In this document: one piece after another, positions 26,036 to 34,348 of the stretch
How positions within the stretch are numbered: the first letter of the stretch is position 1
How the letters are laid out: each line of letters opens with the position of its first letter
Assembly (NCBI GenBank): GCA_014297435.1
Contig: JACOQA010000003.1
Location: 143,460 to 207,459, forward strand
Reading direction: 5' to 3'
Source: Candidatus Nanohaloarchaea archaeon
GTDB taxonomy: Archaea > Nanohalarchaeota > Nanosalinia > Nanosalinales > Nanosalinaceae
Length of the DNA stretch: 64,000 nucleotides
Made by a program: the position numbers and the translations under genes
The notes under the pieces: generated by a model
Seen by the model: only the letters and a program-made list of their open reading frames with translations
What the model was told of the DNA's origin: nothing
Databases searched by the model: none

Positions 26036-27424
26036 TCAAGATACTTTCTCGTACGAACCTATTCCTGCTTCTGCTGCTATGTCTAATCCTTCGTTGTCGC
26101 TGGTCATGAATAGTCTGCCCTGTGAATTGTATTCTATCCATTTTCTGTCGAAGATGTAGGTGTCGAGTTCTTCTCTTACTTCTCTGGCTTCTGCCATCAC
26201 ATCGTGGTCTTCCATCATTTCTTCTACTTCATCTTCGCTCGGGCTGCCGACTTCGACATCTTCTGCATACCAGCCTTCAGAACTCATATCAGTTTTCATA
26301 GACTGTCTGATGTAGCTTTCAGTATATTCGTCTTCCATCCCTTCTGCTACTGTTTCTCTCAAGACATCGGCAGCTTCAAGCTTCATCAAGGCAGGTATAG
26401 CGTTGTCGTTGACATGGTATGAGCCTTCTATTTCAGAGAAAGTGTCTTCTATCTCTGGTGCTAACTTGACAGCTTGGTTGATTGTCTGTTCTGCGTATTC
26501 TTCTGGTGTGAGGTTGTAGTCGAATGCTTCCAGAAGTTCTTCTCCGAGTTGTTCAGCTTTTCCTCTGTATTCGTCTATGTGCTGGTTGATATGGTTTAGT
26601 CTCTTTTCTTTCATCCATCTGGGTGCGTCATGGTCTGATTCTGCCCAGGGCATTCCACTTTCTGTTGTTACAGGTTCTTTTTCCAGAATACGGTCTTCAT
26701 CCTTTCTTGCGATATTATCCATTAAGTCCGGGACTTCATTCCATTCTTCCATGTCTGCGTGGAATGGTGCTACTGCTCTTGCTATGTCTGTTCCTGTGGT
26801 TCTTTGTATGTATTCGTTGCTGAATTCTGCACTTCTTACGGACTCATTTCTTTTGTTTCGAATTATTTCTCGGTAGAACTGTTCTGTTCCTGGTTCTACA
26901 TCGAATGTTGGTATGTTTTCGTTTCGGTTTAGCCAGGCTTCTATTGGTCCTTCTGGAATGGATTCTACGGTTTCTGCTGGCATATTGACTCGGAGCATGT
27001 GGTTCTGGTCATCGTGCCTATAGTCTACGGTGAACCCTGTGATTGACATTTCTTCAGGTCGTGAAGCGTATTTTTCTGCTATTGTAGTGTGGTCTGCTAC
27101 TTCTTCGGCTATCTCTTTTAGGAATGGTTGGACTCTTTGTGGTGGTCCGTCTTCCCATTCTTCTTCTGACCATTCTTCGTTCCAGTCGAGGTCTGGGTCT
27201 GCTGCTTTCACATCGCCCAGCATTTTTCGGATGTGGGCTTTCATCAATCTGTCTTTTTCTTGTTCTGGATTTTCAAGACTATTACGCCGAGCTTGAACTG
27301 CGTTAACTGTGTTGTCTAAGTTTTGTGAGAACTTGTCGTCTGACATTAGTCGATGCCAGCTTGGGTGCTGTTCTAACGGCTGGAAGTAGCCGTTTATGTC
27401 TTCTCTCGTTAAATCCAGAATCAT
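26036..27424 (-). CDS. Hypothetical acidic protein, 462 aa
   Basis: Not recognised. A large, strongly acidic, helix-rich soluble protein without signal peptide, membrane segment, Cys pairs or nucleotide-binding loops. It contains regions rich in Trp/His (ESDHDAPRWMKEKRLNHINQ) but no identifiable catalytic set. It lies in the accessory block and forms a pair with the 186-aa gene 58 bases upstream on the same strand. Confidence 0.55.
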   Translation of the reverse strand: MILDLTREDINGYFQPLEQHPSWHRLMSDDKFSQNLDNTVNAVQARRNSLENPEQEKDRLMKAHIRKMLGDVKAADPDLDWNEEWSEEEWEDGPPQRVQPFLKEIAEEVADHTTIAEKYASRPEEMSITGFTVDYRHDDQNHMLRVNMPAETVESIPEGPIEAWLNRNENIPTFDVEPGTEQFYREIIRNKRNESVRSAEFSNEYIQRTTGTDIARAVAPFHADMEEWNEVPDLMDNIARKDEDRILEKEPVTTESGMPWAESDHDAPRWMKEKRLNHINQHIDEYRGKAEQLGEELLEAFDYNLTPEEYAEQTINQAVKLAPEIEDTFSEIEGSYHVNDNAIPALMKLEAADVLRETVAEGMEDEYTESYIRQSMKTDMSSEGWYAEDVEVGSPSEDEVEEMMEDHDVMAEAREVREELDTYIFDRKWIEYNSQGRLFMTSDNEGLDIAAEAGIGSYEKVS

Positions 27425-27482
27425 CTTTCTTCACCTTATTTTTTGTTGTGGAGAGTGATTACTACTTGTTCAATTCTCTGCA

Positions 27483-28043
27483 TTATTCTCCTACAGTCCA
27501 AGACCTTTCTCCTGTAACTTCTTCCCGTGCATCTTTAACACTCATTCCTTCTTCAACAAGTTCCATAATCTCTCGATGTTCTGGGTTGATGTCTATGTCC
27601 GGGCTTGGAAGTTCGATGCCGTGTTCTTCGTAAGCTGCTTTTCTCACATCAAGGTATCTTCTCTTGGCATCGTATGCATTTTCGGTATCAGGCCAGTCGT
27701 TTTCTGTAAAGTCTTCCATTACTTGTCTCTCTGGGTCTTCATCCCCTGCTGTTACTGGTCTTTGCCCAGCAAGGAACTCTGCTCCTGAGTCGTATCCATG
27801 TTCCTCAAGCAGTTCTCCGAACTCGTCAATTACATCGTGTTCTTGAAGCTGCTCACTAACTTCGTCCAAAGCTTCATCGAGTTCTTCGTAAACCTCTTTA
27901 GCCTTTTCGGCAGGTCTTTTGACATGTTCTTCATCAACTTCTCCTTCATCATACATCTCAAGACGGCTTTCAACTTCACCTGTATAGAACTCTAATTCAT
28001 CTGCTGTTTCGTCCAAGTATTCTTGTTCAACGAAGTCTGCCAT
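27483..28043 (-). CDS. Hypothetical coiled-coil protein, 186 aa
   Basis: Not recognised. Acidic, helical, with an extended coiled coil over about residues 8-80 and a C-terminal segment (REIMELVEEGMSVKDAREEVTG) that resembles a helix-turn-helix-like repeat. Likely co-transcribed with the 462-aa gene. It is the last protein gene of the accessory block on this strand. Confidence 0.5.
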   Translation of the reverse strand: MADFVEQEYLDETADELEFYTGEVESRLEMYDEGEVDEEHVKRPAEKAKEVYEELDEALDEVSEQLQEHDVIDEFGELLEEHGYDSGAEFLAGQRPVTAGDEDPERQVMEDFTENDWPDTENAYDAKRRYLDVRKAAYEEHGIELPSPDIDINPEHREIMELVEEGMSVKDAREEVTGERSWTVGE

Positions 28044-28119
28044 ATTGTGACTTTAAAGTGGCAAAATCTTTTAAGTGCTTCCCTACGAAAGGGAGTTCTT
28101 CTGTAACTTTATAATGAAA

Positions 28120-28161
28120 ACAGGAGAGAAAACACCTGTGAGGCTCTGAAAAGAGCTTTTT
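28120..28161 (+). terminator. Two hairpins, the second followed by T5 (intrinsic-terminator-like)
   Basis: ACAGG/CCTGT (28120-28139) forms the first hairpin. GCTCT-GAAA-AGAGC (28143-28156) is a perfect GAAA tetraloop hairpin directly followed by five T at 28157-28161. The polarity fits a plus-strand transcript, although no plus-strand gene longer than a few residues lies just upstream; it may end a small RNA or act as an attenuator for the small ORF at 28176. Confidence 0.4.
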
Positions 28162-28175
28162 GGAGAATGATAATT

Positions 28176-28283
28176 ATGTTAGAAGAATTAATCCAAAATA
28201 CAGAACGAGTTGTTTCTGAAAGCCAAAGTGGCTTGATCCTCATCAAAGCATTCTACTTGCTCGAAATAACTCATAAACTCTAA
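28176..28283 (+). CDS. Possible small ORF, 35 aa
   Basis: An open frame from ATG (28176; an in-frame ATG also at 28167) to TAA, with GGAG 10 bases upstream. It would encode an amphipathic helical peptide (MLEELIQNTERVVSES then a hydrophobic LILIKAFYLLE stretch). No homology is known to me and the length alone is weak evidence; the ribosome-binding site and the position after a hairpin/T-run are the only supports. The rest of the 363-base gap 28044-28406 shows no other gene. Confidence 0.25.
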   Translation: MLEELIQNTERVVSESQSGLILIKAFYLLEITHKL

Positions 28284-28406
28284 TTTTAACCAAAAAATTT
28301 AAACGTTATCTTGAGGTGGCAACATAAACGGATCTTGGAGTCAATTCTCCTAGCTCAACAGCTAGAGTAACTCATTTGTATAAAGATTCCAAACCCGAAA
28401 TAGTTT

Positions 28407-28688
28407 ATGACAGAAGTACGTGCATCACACATCCTTGTAGATAACGAAGAACACGCCAAGCAGCTAAAACTGAAGATTGACAGGGACGAAGCCAGTTTTG
28501 AAGATCTGGCGAAAGAACATTCCGACTGCCCTTCAAGCGAGAAAGGTGGCGACCTAGGCTTCTTCGGAAGAGGGAAGATGGCGAAACCCTTCGAAAGAAA
28601 AGCATTCGAGCTTGACGAAGGAGAAATTTCCGATCCTGTAGAGACCCAGTTCGGATGGCACCTCATTAAGAAGACCGGGGAGAAATAA
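28407..28688 (+). CDS. Parvulin-type peptidyl-prolyl cis-trans isomerase
   Basis: A 93-aa single-domain parvulin: ASHILVDNEEHAKQL, the SFEDLAKEHSDCPSSEKGGDLGFFGRGKM core (residues 31-59, shown in part) and the C-terminal FGWHLIKK. No signal peptide, so it acts in the cytoplasm on prolyl bonds during folding. Single gene before the S13 operon. Confidence 0.92.
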   Translation: MTEVRASHILVDNEEHAKQLKLKIDRDEASFEDLAKEHSDCPSSEKGGDLGFFGRGKMAKPFERKAFELDEGEISDPVETQFGWHLIKKTGEK

Positions 28689-28700
28689 ACCCGGTCCACC

Positions 28701-28708
28701 TTTATAAA
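28701..28708 (+). promoter_or_regulatory. TATA box of the S13 operon
   Basis: TTTATAAA lies 33-40 bases before the S13 ATG, predicting a start near 28727 and a leader of about 14 bases. Confidence 0.55.
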
Positions 28709-28740
28709 ATTTAACAGAGATTCATGGAGTACGGGTTATC

Positions 28741-29226
28741 ATGTCTGAAACACAGGAAGTTGTAAGGATCGCCAGAACCGGAATCGACGGCACCAAGCCT
28801 GTCGGAAAAGCACTGACAGGACTAAAAGGAGTAGGTGACATGTACGCTAACGCAGTCGCCGAGAACCTTGACGTCGACGAAGATCAGAAAATGGGAGACC
28901 TATCTGAAGAAAAAATTGACGAAATTGAAGAAATGCTAAAGAACCCTGACCAGTTAGAACTACCAAACTGGATCAGGAACAGAAGAAAAGAAAGAGAAAC
29001 TGGCGAAAACAACCACCTTATTGAGTCTGACCTTGAACTGAAAGAAGAGTTCGATATCAGAAGGATGAAGGAGATTGAATCCTACAAAGGTTGGAGACAC
29101 CAAAACGGACTTCCTGTACGCGGACAGAAGACAAAATCCTCATTCAGATCCGGTTCAAAGATCGGAGTCTCACGTGCAAGACTTCAGGAAGAAGCCTCAG
29201 AGGGAGGCGGCGGAGACGAGGAATAG
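28741..29226 (+). CDS. rps13: 30S ribosomal protein uS13
   Basis: 161-aa S13: VRIARTGIDGTKPVGKALTGLKGVG (residues 8-32, in part), helix-two-turn-helix region, and the C-terminal SYKGWRHQNGLPVRGQKTKSS tail that reaches the decoding site. First gene of the archaeal S13-S4-S11-RpoD operon. Confidence 0.94.
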   Translation: MSETQEVVRIARTGIDGTKPVGKALTGLKGVGDMYANAVAENLDVDEDQKMGDLSEEKIDEIEEMLKNPDQLELPNWIRNRRKERETGENNHLIESDLELKEEFDIRRMKEIESYKGWRHQNGLPVRGQKTKSSFRSGSKIGVSRARLQEEASEGGGGDEE

Positions 29227-29237
29227 AGGTGTAAAAA

Positions 29238-29786
29238 ATGGTAAAGAAACTAAAACAACAGTACGAGACACCGAACGAAGGATGGAGCGAAGAAAGAATC
29301 AACAAGGAAGACCAGCTCCTAGAAGAATACGGACTGAAAAACAAGAGAGAAGTATACAAGGCAGAATCCAAGCTAAGAGGATTCAGAAGAGAAGCAAGAA
29401 AACTGATTGCTTCCGAAGACGAGGACAGAAGACAGGATCTCGTCAGAAAAACTCACTCGCTCGGACTCATCAAAGAGGACGGCGGGCTTGAAGACATTCT
29501 AACACTCAATACTACAGACCTTCTTGACCGAAGGCTTCAGACAGCTGTCGAGAGAAAAGGCTTCGCAGACACAGCACTCGAAGCAAGACAGCTTGTCAAC
29601 CACGGACACGTTGAAATTGAAGGGGACAGAGTAACTGTTCCAGGCTACCTTCTTACACAGGAAGAAGAGAAGAAAGTCACAGTAGAACTTCCAGAACCAG
29701 AGGAAGAACCTGAAGAAGTTGAGGAAGAGGTTGAAGAGGAATCTGAAACCGAAGAGAACGAAGAAGACGAGGAGGCTGAAGAATAA
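29238..29786 (+). CDS. rps4: 30S ribosomal protein uS4
   Basis: 182-aa S4 with the archaeal N-terminal [14 protein letters not shown], an S4 RNA-binding domain around [19 protein letters not shown], and a Glu-rich C-terminal tail from about residue 155. A GAGGTG ribosome-binding site precedes the ATG. Its stop overlaps the S11 start by one base. Confidence 0.94.
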   Translation: MVKKLKQQYETPNEGWSEERINKEDQLLEEYGLKNKREVYKAESKLRGFRREARKLIASEDEDRRQDLVRKTHSLGLIKEDGGLEDILTLNTTDLLDRRLQTAVERKGFADTALEARQLVNHGHVEIEGDRVTVPGYLLTQEEEKKVTVELPEPEEEPEEVEEEVEEESETEENEEDEEAEE

Positions 29787-30169
29787 TGACAAAGAAAGGT
29801 ATCGTAAACATCTACTCAAGCTTCAACAACACAATAATCCACATCACAGACGGAACCGGAGCTGAAACAATTTCCAGAATTTCAGCAGGAATGGTTACTG
29901 ACAAAGGAAGACTACAGGGAAGCCCTTTCCCAGCTATGAAGGCAGCTAAACAGGGAGTCGAGGAAGCTCTTGAGAAAGGAATCGAGAAGGTCGATATCCA
30001 GGTTAGAGCTCCCGGCGGACAGAAGCAGAAGATGCCAGGTAAAGGAGCTCAGCCAGCAATCAGAGCTATCTCAAGATCCGATCTAGAAGTCGGAAATATT
30101 GAGGATGTTACTCCTGTACCTCACGACGGATGCAAATCCAAGGGAGGAAAGAGAGGAAGAAGGGTCTAA
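29786..30169 (+). CDS. rps11: 30S ribosomal protein uS11
   Basis: 127-aa S11: [62 protein letters not shown] (in part) and the C-terminal [21 protein letters not shown]. Located on the platform, contacts the E-site codon. Three bases separate it from rpoD. Confidence 0.96.
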   Translation: MTKKGIVNIYSSFNNTIIHITDGTGAETISRISAGMVTDKGRLQGSPFPAMKAAKQGVEEALEKGIEKVDIQVRAPGGQKQKMPGKGAQPAIRAISRSDLEVGNIEDVTPVPHDGCKSKGGKRGRRV

Positions 30170-30172
30170 AAA

Positions 30173-30745
30173 ATGGATATTGAGACCGTTGAAGAAACTG
30201 ATGACGTTTTGAAACTTGAAGTTTCTGGGATCAACGAAGCCATCGCAAACTCTCTAAGAAGGGCGATGATGGTCAAAGTCCCTACACTCGCAGTTGAAGA
30301 GCTTGATATTAATTCTAACGAATCAGCTCTCTACGATGAAATGCTTGCAAACAGAGTAGGACAGGTGCCTTTTACCATCCCTCAAAATGTAGACGAGGAA
30401 GACACGGTTCATATCGCACTTACTCAGGAAGGTCCTGGAACAGTTCTCGCCGAAGATCTTAAAGCGGATAACGATGAAGCTGAGCCTGTTAATCCTGAAG
30501 CAGTTATCGTAGATCTCAAAGAAGATCAGAAAGTTGATTTTGAGGCTACAGCAACCCTTGGAACAGGAGATGAGCACGCCAAACACCAGGGCGGAACAAT
30601 AGGTTACGAGAAACTGGACGATGGAGAGTTCAGGTTTAGAATCGAGTCGACTTCAGGTTACAGTAATGAGGAGCTTTTCGAGCAGGCTATCGAAGAGATC
30701 AGGAACGAGCTTGACGAGTTTGAAGAAGCTGTAGCCGAGCTTTAA
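30173..30745 (+). CDS. rpoD: DNA-directed RNA polymerase subunit D (Rpo3), short form
   Basis: 190 aa. N-terminal dimerisation part with GINEAIANSLRRAMMVKVPTLAVEEL and the C-terminal helix SGYSNEELFEQAIEEIRNEL are diagnostic. Many archaeal RpoD proteins are about 260 aa with a Cys-rich 3Fe-4S/4Fe-4S domain; here that insertion is absent (no cysteines), as in haloarchaeal and other reduced forms. It assembles with RpoL as the alpha-like platform. Confidence 0.92.
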   Translation: MDIETVEETDDVLKLEVSGINEAIANSLRRAMMVKVPTLAVEELDINSNESALYDEMLANRVGQVPFTIPQNVDEEDTVHIALTQEGPGTVLAEDLKADNDEAEPVNPEAVIVDLKEDQKVDFEATATLGTGDEHAKHQGGTIGYEKLDDGEFRFRIESTSGYSNEELFEQAIEEIRNELDEFEEAVAEL

Positions 30746-30789
30746 CCTCATATCTATTTAACATTGTTCTCTAGTGTAATTGTTAGGCT

Positions 30790-31350
30790 ATGTCTTACGA
30801 CGGAGAACGTGAAATTGTTACACCGCATGATCAAACACGTGTAGAAGATCTCGCGACCGATATATCCGGAGTCGGAATAGGAATGAGCTCCGAGCATTAC
30901 GAAGTTGCGGAAGAATTTGATCCTGACCCCGGAGTCGTACCAATAGGAGGCTATGATCTGGACGATCTTGTTAAACATGAGATCGGAGAGATCCCGGGAG
31001 AGCTAAGACTTGTTAACGCAGATGAAGACAGGGCGATCTACCAGGGAAGAGCTACCGAGGTAGACGTGACTGCTGATGAAGATGGTTTCATAATCGGATG
31101 TACTGTCGACCAGAGACTCGGTTATAATCATAACGCTCCTTTAGTGGAGGCTGATGAGGTTCCTCCGTTCGCAGAGGTCCTCCAAGGAGAAATAAACGAA
31201 GACAGAGGAAACCGTTACGAATGGCGCGTAGGACCCGGAGAGACGGAAGTACTCGATCAGACTTTCGACGATCTTGCGTATACCGACCAGGTTCTATCAG
31301 AAAACTCGCGCTTCCTTTCAAGATATGAGGTAGGACCCGAAGAAAAGTAG
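30790..31350 (+). CDS. Hypothetical acidic protein, 186 aa
   Basis: Not recognised. A very acidic soluble protein with mixed strand/helix character (GEIPGELRLVNADEDRAIYQG ... DEDGFIIGCTVDQRLG in parts). No motif. It starts 44 bases after rpoD and ends just before tRNA-Leu(UAA). Confidence 0.55.
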   Translation: MSYDGEREIVTPHDQTRVEDLATDISGVGIGMSSEHYEVAEEFDPDPGVVPIGGYDLDDLVKHEIGEIPGELRLVNADEDRAIYQGRATEVDVTADEDGFIIGCTVDQRLGYNHNAPLVEADEVPPFAEVLQGEINEDRGNRYEWRVGPGETEVLDQTFDDLAYTDQVLSENSRFLSRYEVGPEEK

Positions 31351-31401
31351 GTTCTTACCCTTCTTCTTTAACTCTTTAACCTCAGTTCTAATTTAGTAGA
31401 T

Positions 31402-31484
<83 letters not shown>

Positions 31485-31528
31485 AACTTGCTATATCTTT
31501 TTAACCAAGCTTCGACAATTCTCCGATA

Positions 31529-32479
31529 ATGGATATGGAAGAGGCTTTTCCCCGGCTCTCAAGCAAAAATAAGTCTGAAGATGAAGAGGATCTGAAGAAG
31601 AAGGTTGATGATGTTCTGGACGAGAAAGAGTCGGAATGGGAGGACACCTTTTCCAAGTACCAGGAGATGAACCGCCAATTACATGTAAAAGCGATGGCGG
31701 AAGCCCAGAGAAAGGTCCTCAGAGAGGTAATGGAAGATATGGTGGAGATGGTCGAGGATAGGACCGATGCCACTAAGGAAGAGCTTGAAGAAATGGTAGA
31801 AAACAGGACGGAAGAACTCGAAGAAGAGATAGAGTCGAACGCTGAAAAAATAGATGATTTAGAAGAGACGCACGAAGAAGATACGGAAGAGCTTGAAGAG
31901 AATATCAAAGAATCTAACAAGGACTTGCTTGAAAGAATTGATTCGACTAAGGAGAAGCTTAACGAGAGGATTGATTCGAACCGTTCCTTATTCAGGAAGA
32001 AATCAGATACTTTGACAGATAAAATAGATGAAGCCACGCTTAAACTTAAATCGATTGAGGAAACCGAAACACCTGAAGCACTGAGCGAAAAGGTTGAAAC
32101 CTTATCGGAGAAAGTTGAGAAGGTCGAGGAAGAGTCCCGAGAGGCTGATAACGCAGGCGTTGATACTGATGAGGTAGTGGAGAAAGTAAGAGAAAGGCTT
32201 GAAGTCGAGAAAATGAAACAGATTGAGGAATCGAACGATGATGAAGAGGAGTCTTCTGCATTAACACCTGGAAAGATTGATGAGTCGATGGAAGGAAGAA
32301 AAGTAAAGGTTGAAGGCAATCTCGAGTTCAGGAAGAAAGTAAAGGAATATAATTTCTACAAGATGTCGGAGAAAGGCGAACATGTTATTGTAAGATCGAA
32401 GGATCGTATTCCTTCAGGCAGACATGTCTTTGATGGAACTGTGAAGAAGATCAAGGGCAATCTTGTTGTCGACACATAG
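31529..32479 (+). CDS. Coiled-coil protein with C-terminal beta domain (short paralogue)
   Basis: 316 aa. Residues about 15-70 contain a motif shared with the 1052-aa protein at 35234 (DEKESEWEDTFSKYQEMNRQ versus EQKKSEWEDAFENYREEDRE). Residues 75-235 are a continuous Glu/Lys/Asp coiled coil. The last about 70 residues (KIDESMEGRKVKVEGNLEF ... VIVRSKDRIPSGRHVFDG) form a predicted beta barrel, also shared. No signal peptide or membrane helix. I infer a cytoplasmic filament or scaffold protein. Function unknown; it sits 45 bases after tRNA-Leu. Confidence 0.7.
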   Translation: MDMEEAFPRLSSKNKSEDEEDLKKKVDDVLDEKESEWEDTFSKYQEMNRQLHVKAMAEAQRKVLREVMEDMVEMVEDRTDATKEELEEMVENRTEELEEEIESNAEKIDDLEETHEEDTEELEENIKESNKDLLERIDSTKEKLNERIDSNRSLFRKKSDTLTDKIDEATLKLKSIEETETPEALSEKVETLSEKVEKVEEESREADNAGVDTDEVVEKVRERLEVEKMKQIEESNDDEEESSALTPGKIDESMEGRKVKVEGNLEFRKKVKEYNFYKMSEKGEHVIVRSKDRIPSGRHVFDGTVKKIKGNLVVDT

Positions 32480-32484
32480 ACCGG

Positions 32485-32492
32485 TTTATAAA
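32485..32492 (+). promoter_or_regulatory. TATA box of the L18e operon
   Basis: TTTATAAA, about 60-68 bases before the L18e ATG and just after the stop of the coiled-coil gene; predicted start near 32511 with a leader of about 40 bases. Confidence 0.5.
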
Positions 32493-32552
32493 GTTCACCT
32501 TCTCTTTTGTGGATACCAGCAGTGGCATTTTGTTGCCGCGAGGTAGATTACT

Positions 32553-32903
32553 ATGGATGCTAAAGCAGATCCAACCAACCCGGTACTAGTCGAAACAATC
32601 GAGCTTCTCAAGGAGCAGGACGCACCTGTATACAGAGAAGCCGCAGAAAATCTTGGAAAAGTTAATAGAAGACGTCCGGAAGTCAACATTTCGGACATCG
32701 AAAGAAATACTGAGGAAGGCGACACCGTGATCGTTCCCGGAAAAGTCCTGGGAACAGGATACCTTTCGAAAGGTGTTAAGGTCGCAGCCTTCAAAGCCTC
32801 ATCCAGCGCAAAAGAAAAGATCAGTGAGGAAGGCGAGTTCAAGTTTATCGAGGATCTTGTAGAAGAAAATCCTAAAGGAGAAGAGGTGAAGATTCTAAAA
32901 TGA
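32553..32903 (+). CDS. rpl18e: 50S ribosomal protein eL18
   Basis: 116-aa L18e (L15 superfamily fold): VETIELLKEQDAPVYREAAENL, VNRRRPEVNISDIER and VIVPGKVLGTGYLSKGVKVAAFKAS (in part). First gene of the L18e-L13-S9-RpoN operon; overlaps L13 by 4 bases. Confidence 0.93.
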   Translation: MDAKADPTNPVLVETIELLKEQDAPVYREAAENLGKVNRRRPEVNISDIERNTEEGDTVIVPGKVLGTGYLSKGVKVAAFKASSSAKEKISEEGEFKFIEDLVEENPKGEEVKILK

Positions 32904-33313
32904 CTGTAGTAGTAAACGCAGAAAACAAAGTTCTAGGAAGACTTGCATCAAATATCGCCAGAAAGATCAACGACGGAGAAGAAGTAAGAGTTGTTAACTC
33001 CGAGAAAGCAGTTATCTCCGGCGACGAAAAAGAAGTCAAGGAAGAGTACAAGACAAAATACGACAGAGGTGCAAGAGACTTCGGACCATACTACCCAAAA
33101 AGACCTGACAAGATCCTGAAGAGAACAGTAAAAGGAATGGTCGCAGACGGCGACGAAGACCACGTCAGAACCTACCTTGGAGTTCCTGAAGAGCTTGAAG
33201 ACTTCAAGGAAGTTGATGTCAAGGAAGGAGACGACCTTAAGAACAGGAACTATGTAAAACTTGGCGAGGTATCCAAGTTTATCGGATGGACTCCCTCGGG
33301 TGATCTAGAATAA
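32900..33313 (+). CDS. rpl13: 50S ribosomal protein uL13
   Basis: 137-aa L13: NAENKVLGRLASNIARKI at the start, VVNSEKAVISGDE, PYYPKRPDKILKRTVKGMV (in part) and RTYLGVPEEL. Overlaps neighbours by 4 bases upstream and 1 base downstream. Confidence 0.94.
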   Translation: MTVVVNAENKVLGRLASNIARKINDGEEVRVVNSEKAVISGDEKEVKEEYKTKYDRGARDFGPYYPKRPDKILKRTVKGMVADGDEDHVRTYLGVPEELEDFKEVDVKEGDDLKNRNYVKLGEVSKFIGWTPSGDLE

Positions 33314-33711
33314 TGACACACGCAAACGGAAAAAGAAAGACAGCAAAGGCAAGAGCTTCAGTTACTGAAGGAGAAGGAACCCTGAGGATCAACTCCCAGC
33401 CACTCAAAACATACAGAGAAATGTTCAGACAGAGAGTCAAAGAACCTCTCGTAATCGCAGGCGAAGATGTCTACTCCGACCTAGACATCGATGTAAACGT
33501 TGAAGGCGGAGGAATCCAGGCACAGGCAGAAGCCACAAGAATGGCAGTCGCCCGCGCACTTGTAGACCACACAGGAGACGACGATCTCGAGAGAGACTTC
33601 AGGGACTATGACAGGAACATGATAGTCGAAGATCCAAGAAGAACCGAGACACGCAAACCTTCGCAGTCCTCAAAGGGAGCGAGACACAAACAGCAGAAGT
33701 CGTACCGTTAG
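33313..33711 (+). CDS. rps9: 30S ribosomal protein uS9
   Basis: 132-aa S9 with NGKRKTAKARASVTEGEGTLRIN, the GGGIQAQAEATRMAVARAL core and the C-terminal basic tail KGARHKQQKSYR that reaches the P-site tRNA. Thirteen bases before rpoN. Confidence 0.95.
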   Translation: MTHANGKRKTAKARASVTEGEGTLRINSQPLKTYREMFRQRVKEPLVIAGEDVYSDLDIDVNVEGGGIQAQAEATRMAVARALVDHTGDDDLERDFRDYDRNMIVEDPRRTETRKPSQSSKGARHKQQKSYR

Positions 33712-33723
33712 AGGTATCCAAGA

Positions 33724-33921
33724 ATGCAAATACCAGTACGCTGCATGTCATGCGGCAAGGTAATCTCCGACAAATGGGAAGAGTTTAACGAGAGAGTCGA
33801 TGACGGAGAGGACAAGAAGGAAGTCCTTGACGACCTCGGACTAGAGAAGTACTGTTGTAGAACAGTCTTCCTTACCCACGTTGACACAGTAGAAGAAGTC
33901 GGAGAGCACAAGATCGTTTAA
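33724..33921 (+). CDS. rpoN: DNA-directed RNA polymerase subunit N (Rpo10)
   Basis: 65 aa with the atypical zinc site of Rpb10: MQIPVRCMSCGKVISDKW at the start and EKYCCRTVFLTHVD. A small, almost invariant subunit that bridges RpoD/RpoL to the large subunits. Its stop codon lies inside the terminator hairpin that closes the operon. Confidence 0.95.
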   Translation: MQIPVRCMSCGKVISDKWEEFNERVDDGEDKKEVLDDLGLEKYCCRTVFLTHVDTVEEVGEHKIV

Positions 33922-33935
33922 AGCGATCTTTTTTT
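33910..33935 (+). terminator. Intrinsic-type terminator of the L18e-RpoN operon
   Basis: AAGATCG (33910-33916) and CGATCTT (33924-33930) form a perfect 7-bp stem with a 7-base loop, continuing into a run of seven T (33929-33935). The stem includes the rpoN stop codon. One of the clearest hairpin/T-run terminators in the window. Confidence 0.65.
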
Positions 33936-33961
33936 CTCCCCTATTTTCCTAACAAGGATTT

Positions 33962-34348
33962 TTACTTTCTTCCAAGCTTCCTGAGCGCAGGAAGAACCAT
34001 CTCTAGATTAGGAGCTAGGTCTAATTCATCGAGTTCAGAGCCGTTGAACCATTCAAGTTTTCCAAATTTTTCTTCCTTCAGTTCAGGTTCTTCGCTGGTT
34101 TCGGCGAGGTAGCAGTGCCAGAGGAACAAAGTTCCATCATGTTCGAACTCTCCCGTGTAGAACGGCTTCCGTAGCTCCAATTCAACACCGATTTCTTCCC
34201 GTGCCTCTCTCACAGCTGCTTCGGTCGGGCTCTCCTCGCCCTCAACTTTTCCTCCGGGAACCTCCCAGTATCCTTCGTCTTCTCTATACAGAAGCAATAT
34301 CTTTTCGTTCTCTATGATTAAACTCCCAGCCAACTCAGTGTACTCCAT
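33962..34348 (-). CDS. Nudix hydrolase (MutT-like)
   Basis: 128 aa. A full Nudix box GGKVEGEESPTEAAVREAREEIG lies at residues 32-54 (GX5EX7REUXEEXGU). Likely hydrolyses a nucleoside diphosphate derivative or sanitises oxidised nucleotides. It overlaps the ZIP gene by one base, so the two share a transcript. Confidence 0.88.
   Translation of the reverse strand: MEYTELAGSLIIENEKILLLYREDEGYWEVPGGKVEGEESPTEAAVREAREEIGVELELRKPFYTGEFEHDGTLFLWHCYLAETSEEPELKEEKFGKLEWFNGSELDELDLAPNLEMVLPALRKLGRK

Noticed and set aside
26204..27306. Plus-strand open frames opposite the 462-aa gene
   Set aside because: Phe/Ser/Cys-rich, no domain, and they overlap a longer acidic gene whose composition fits the organism.
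21974..28406. Direct repeat of the tRNA-Gln 3' end as right attachment site of the accessory block
   Set aside because: I looked for the last 20 or so tRNA bases downstream to 28.4 kb and found no copy.
31501..32319. Long Ser-rich open frame on the minus strand (272 codons)
   Set aside because: Antisense shadow of the Glu/Lys coiled-coil gene: GAA/GAG codons read backwards give Ser/Phe. Same cause for minus-strand frames at 36877-37518 and 48632-49399.
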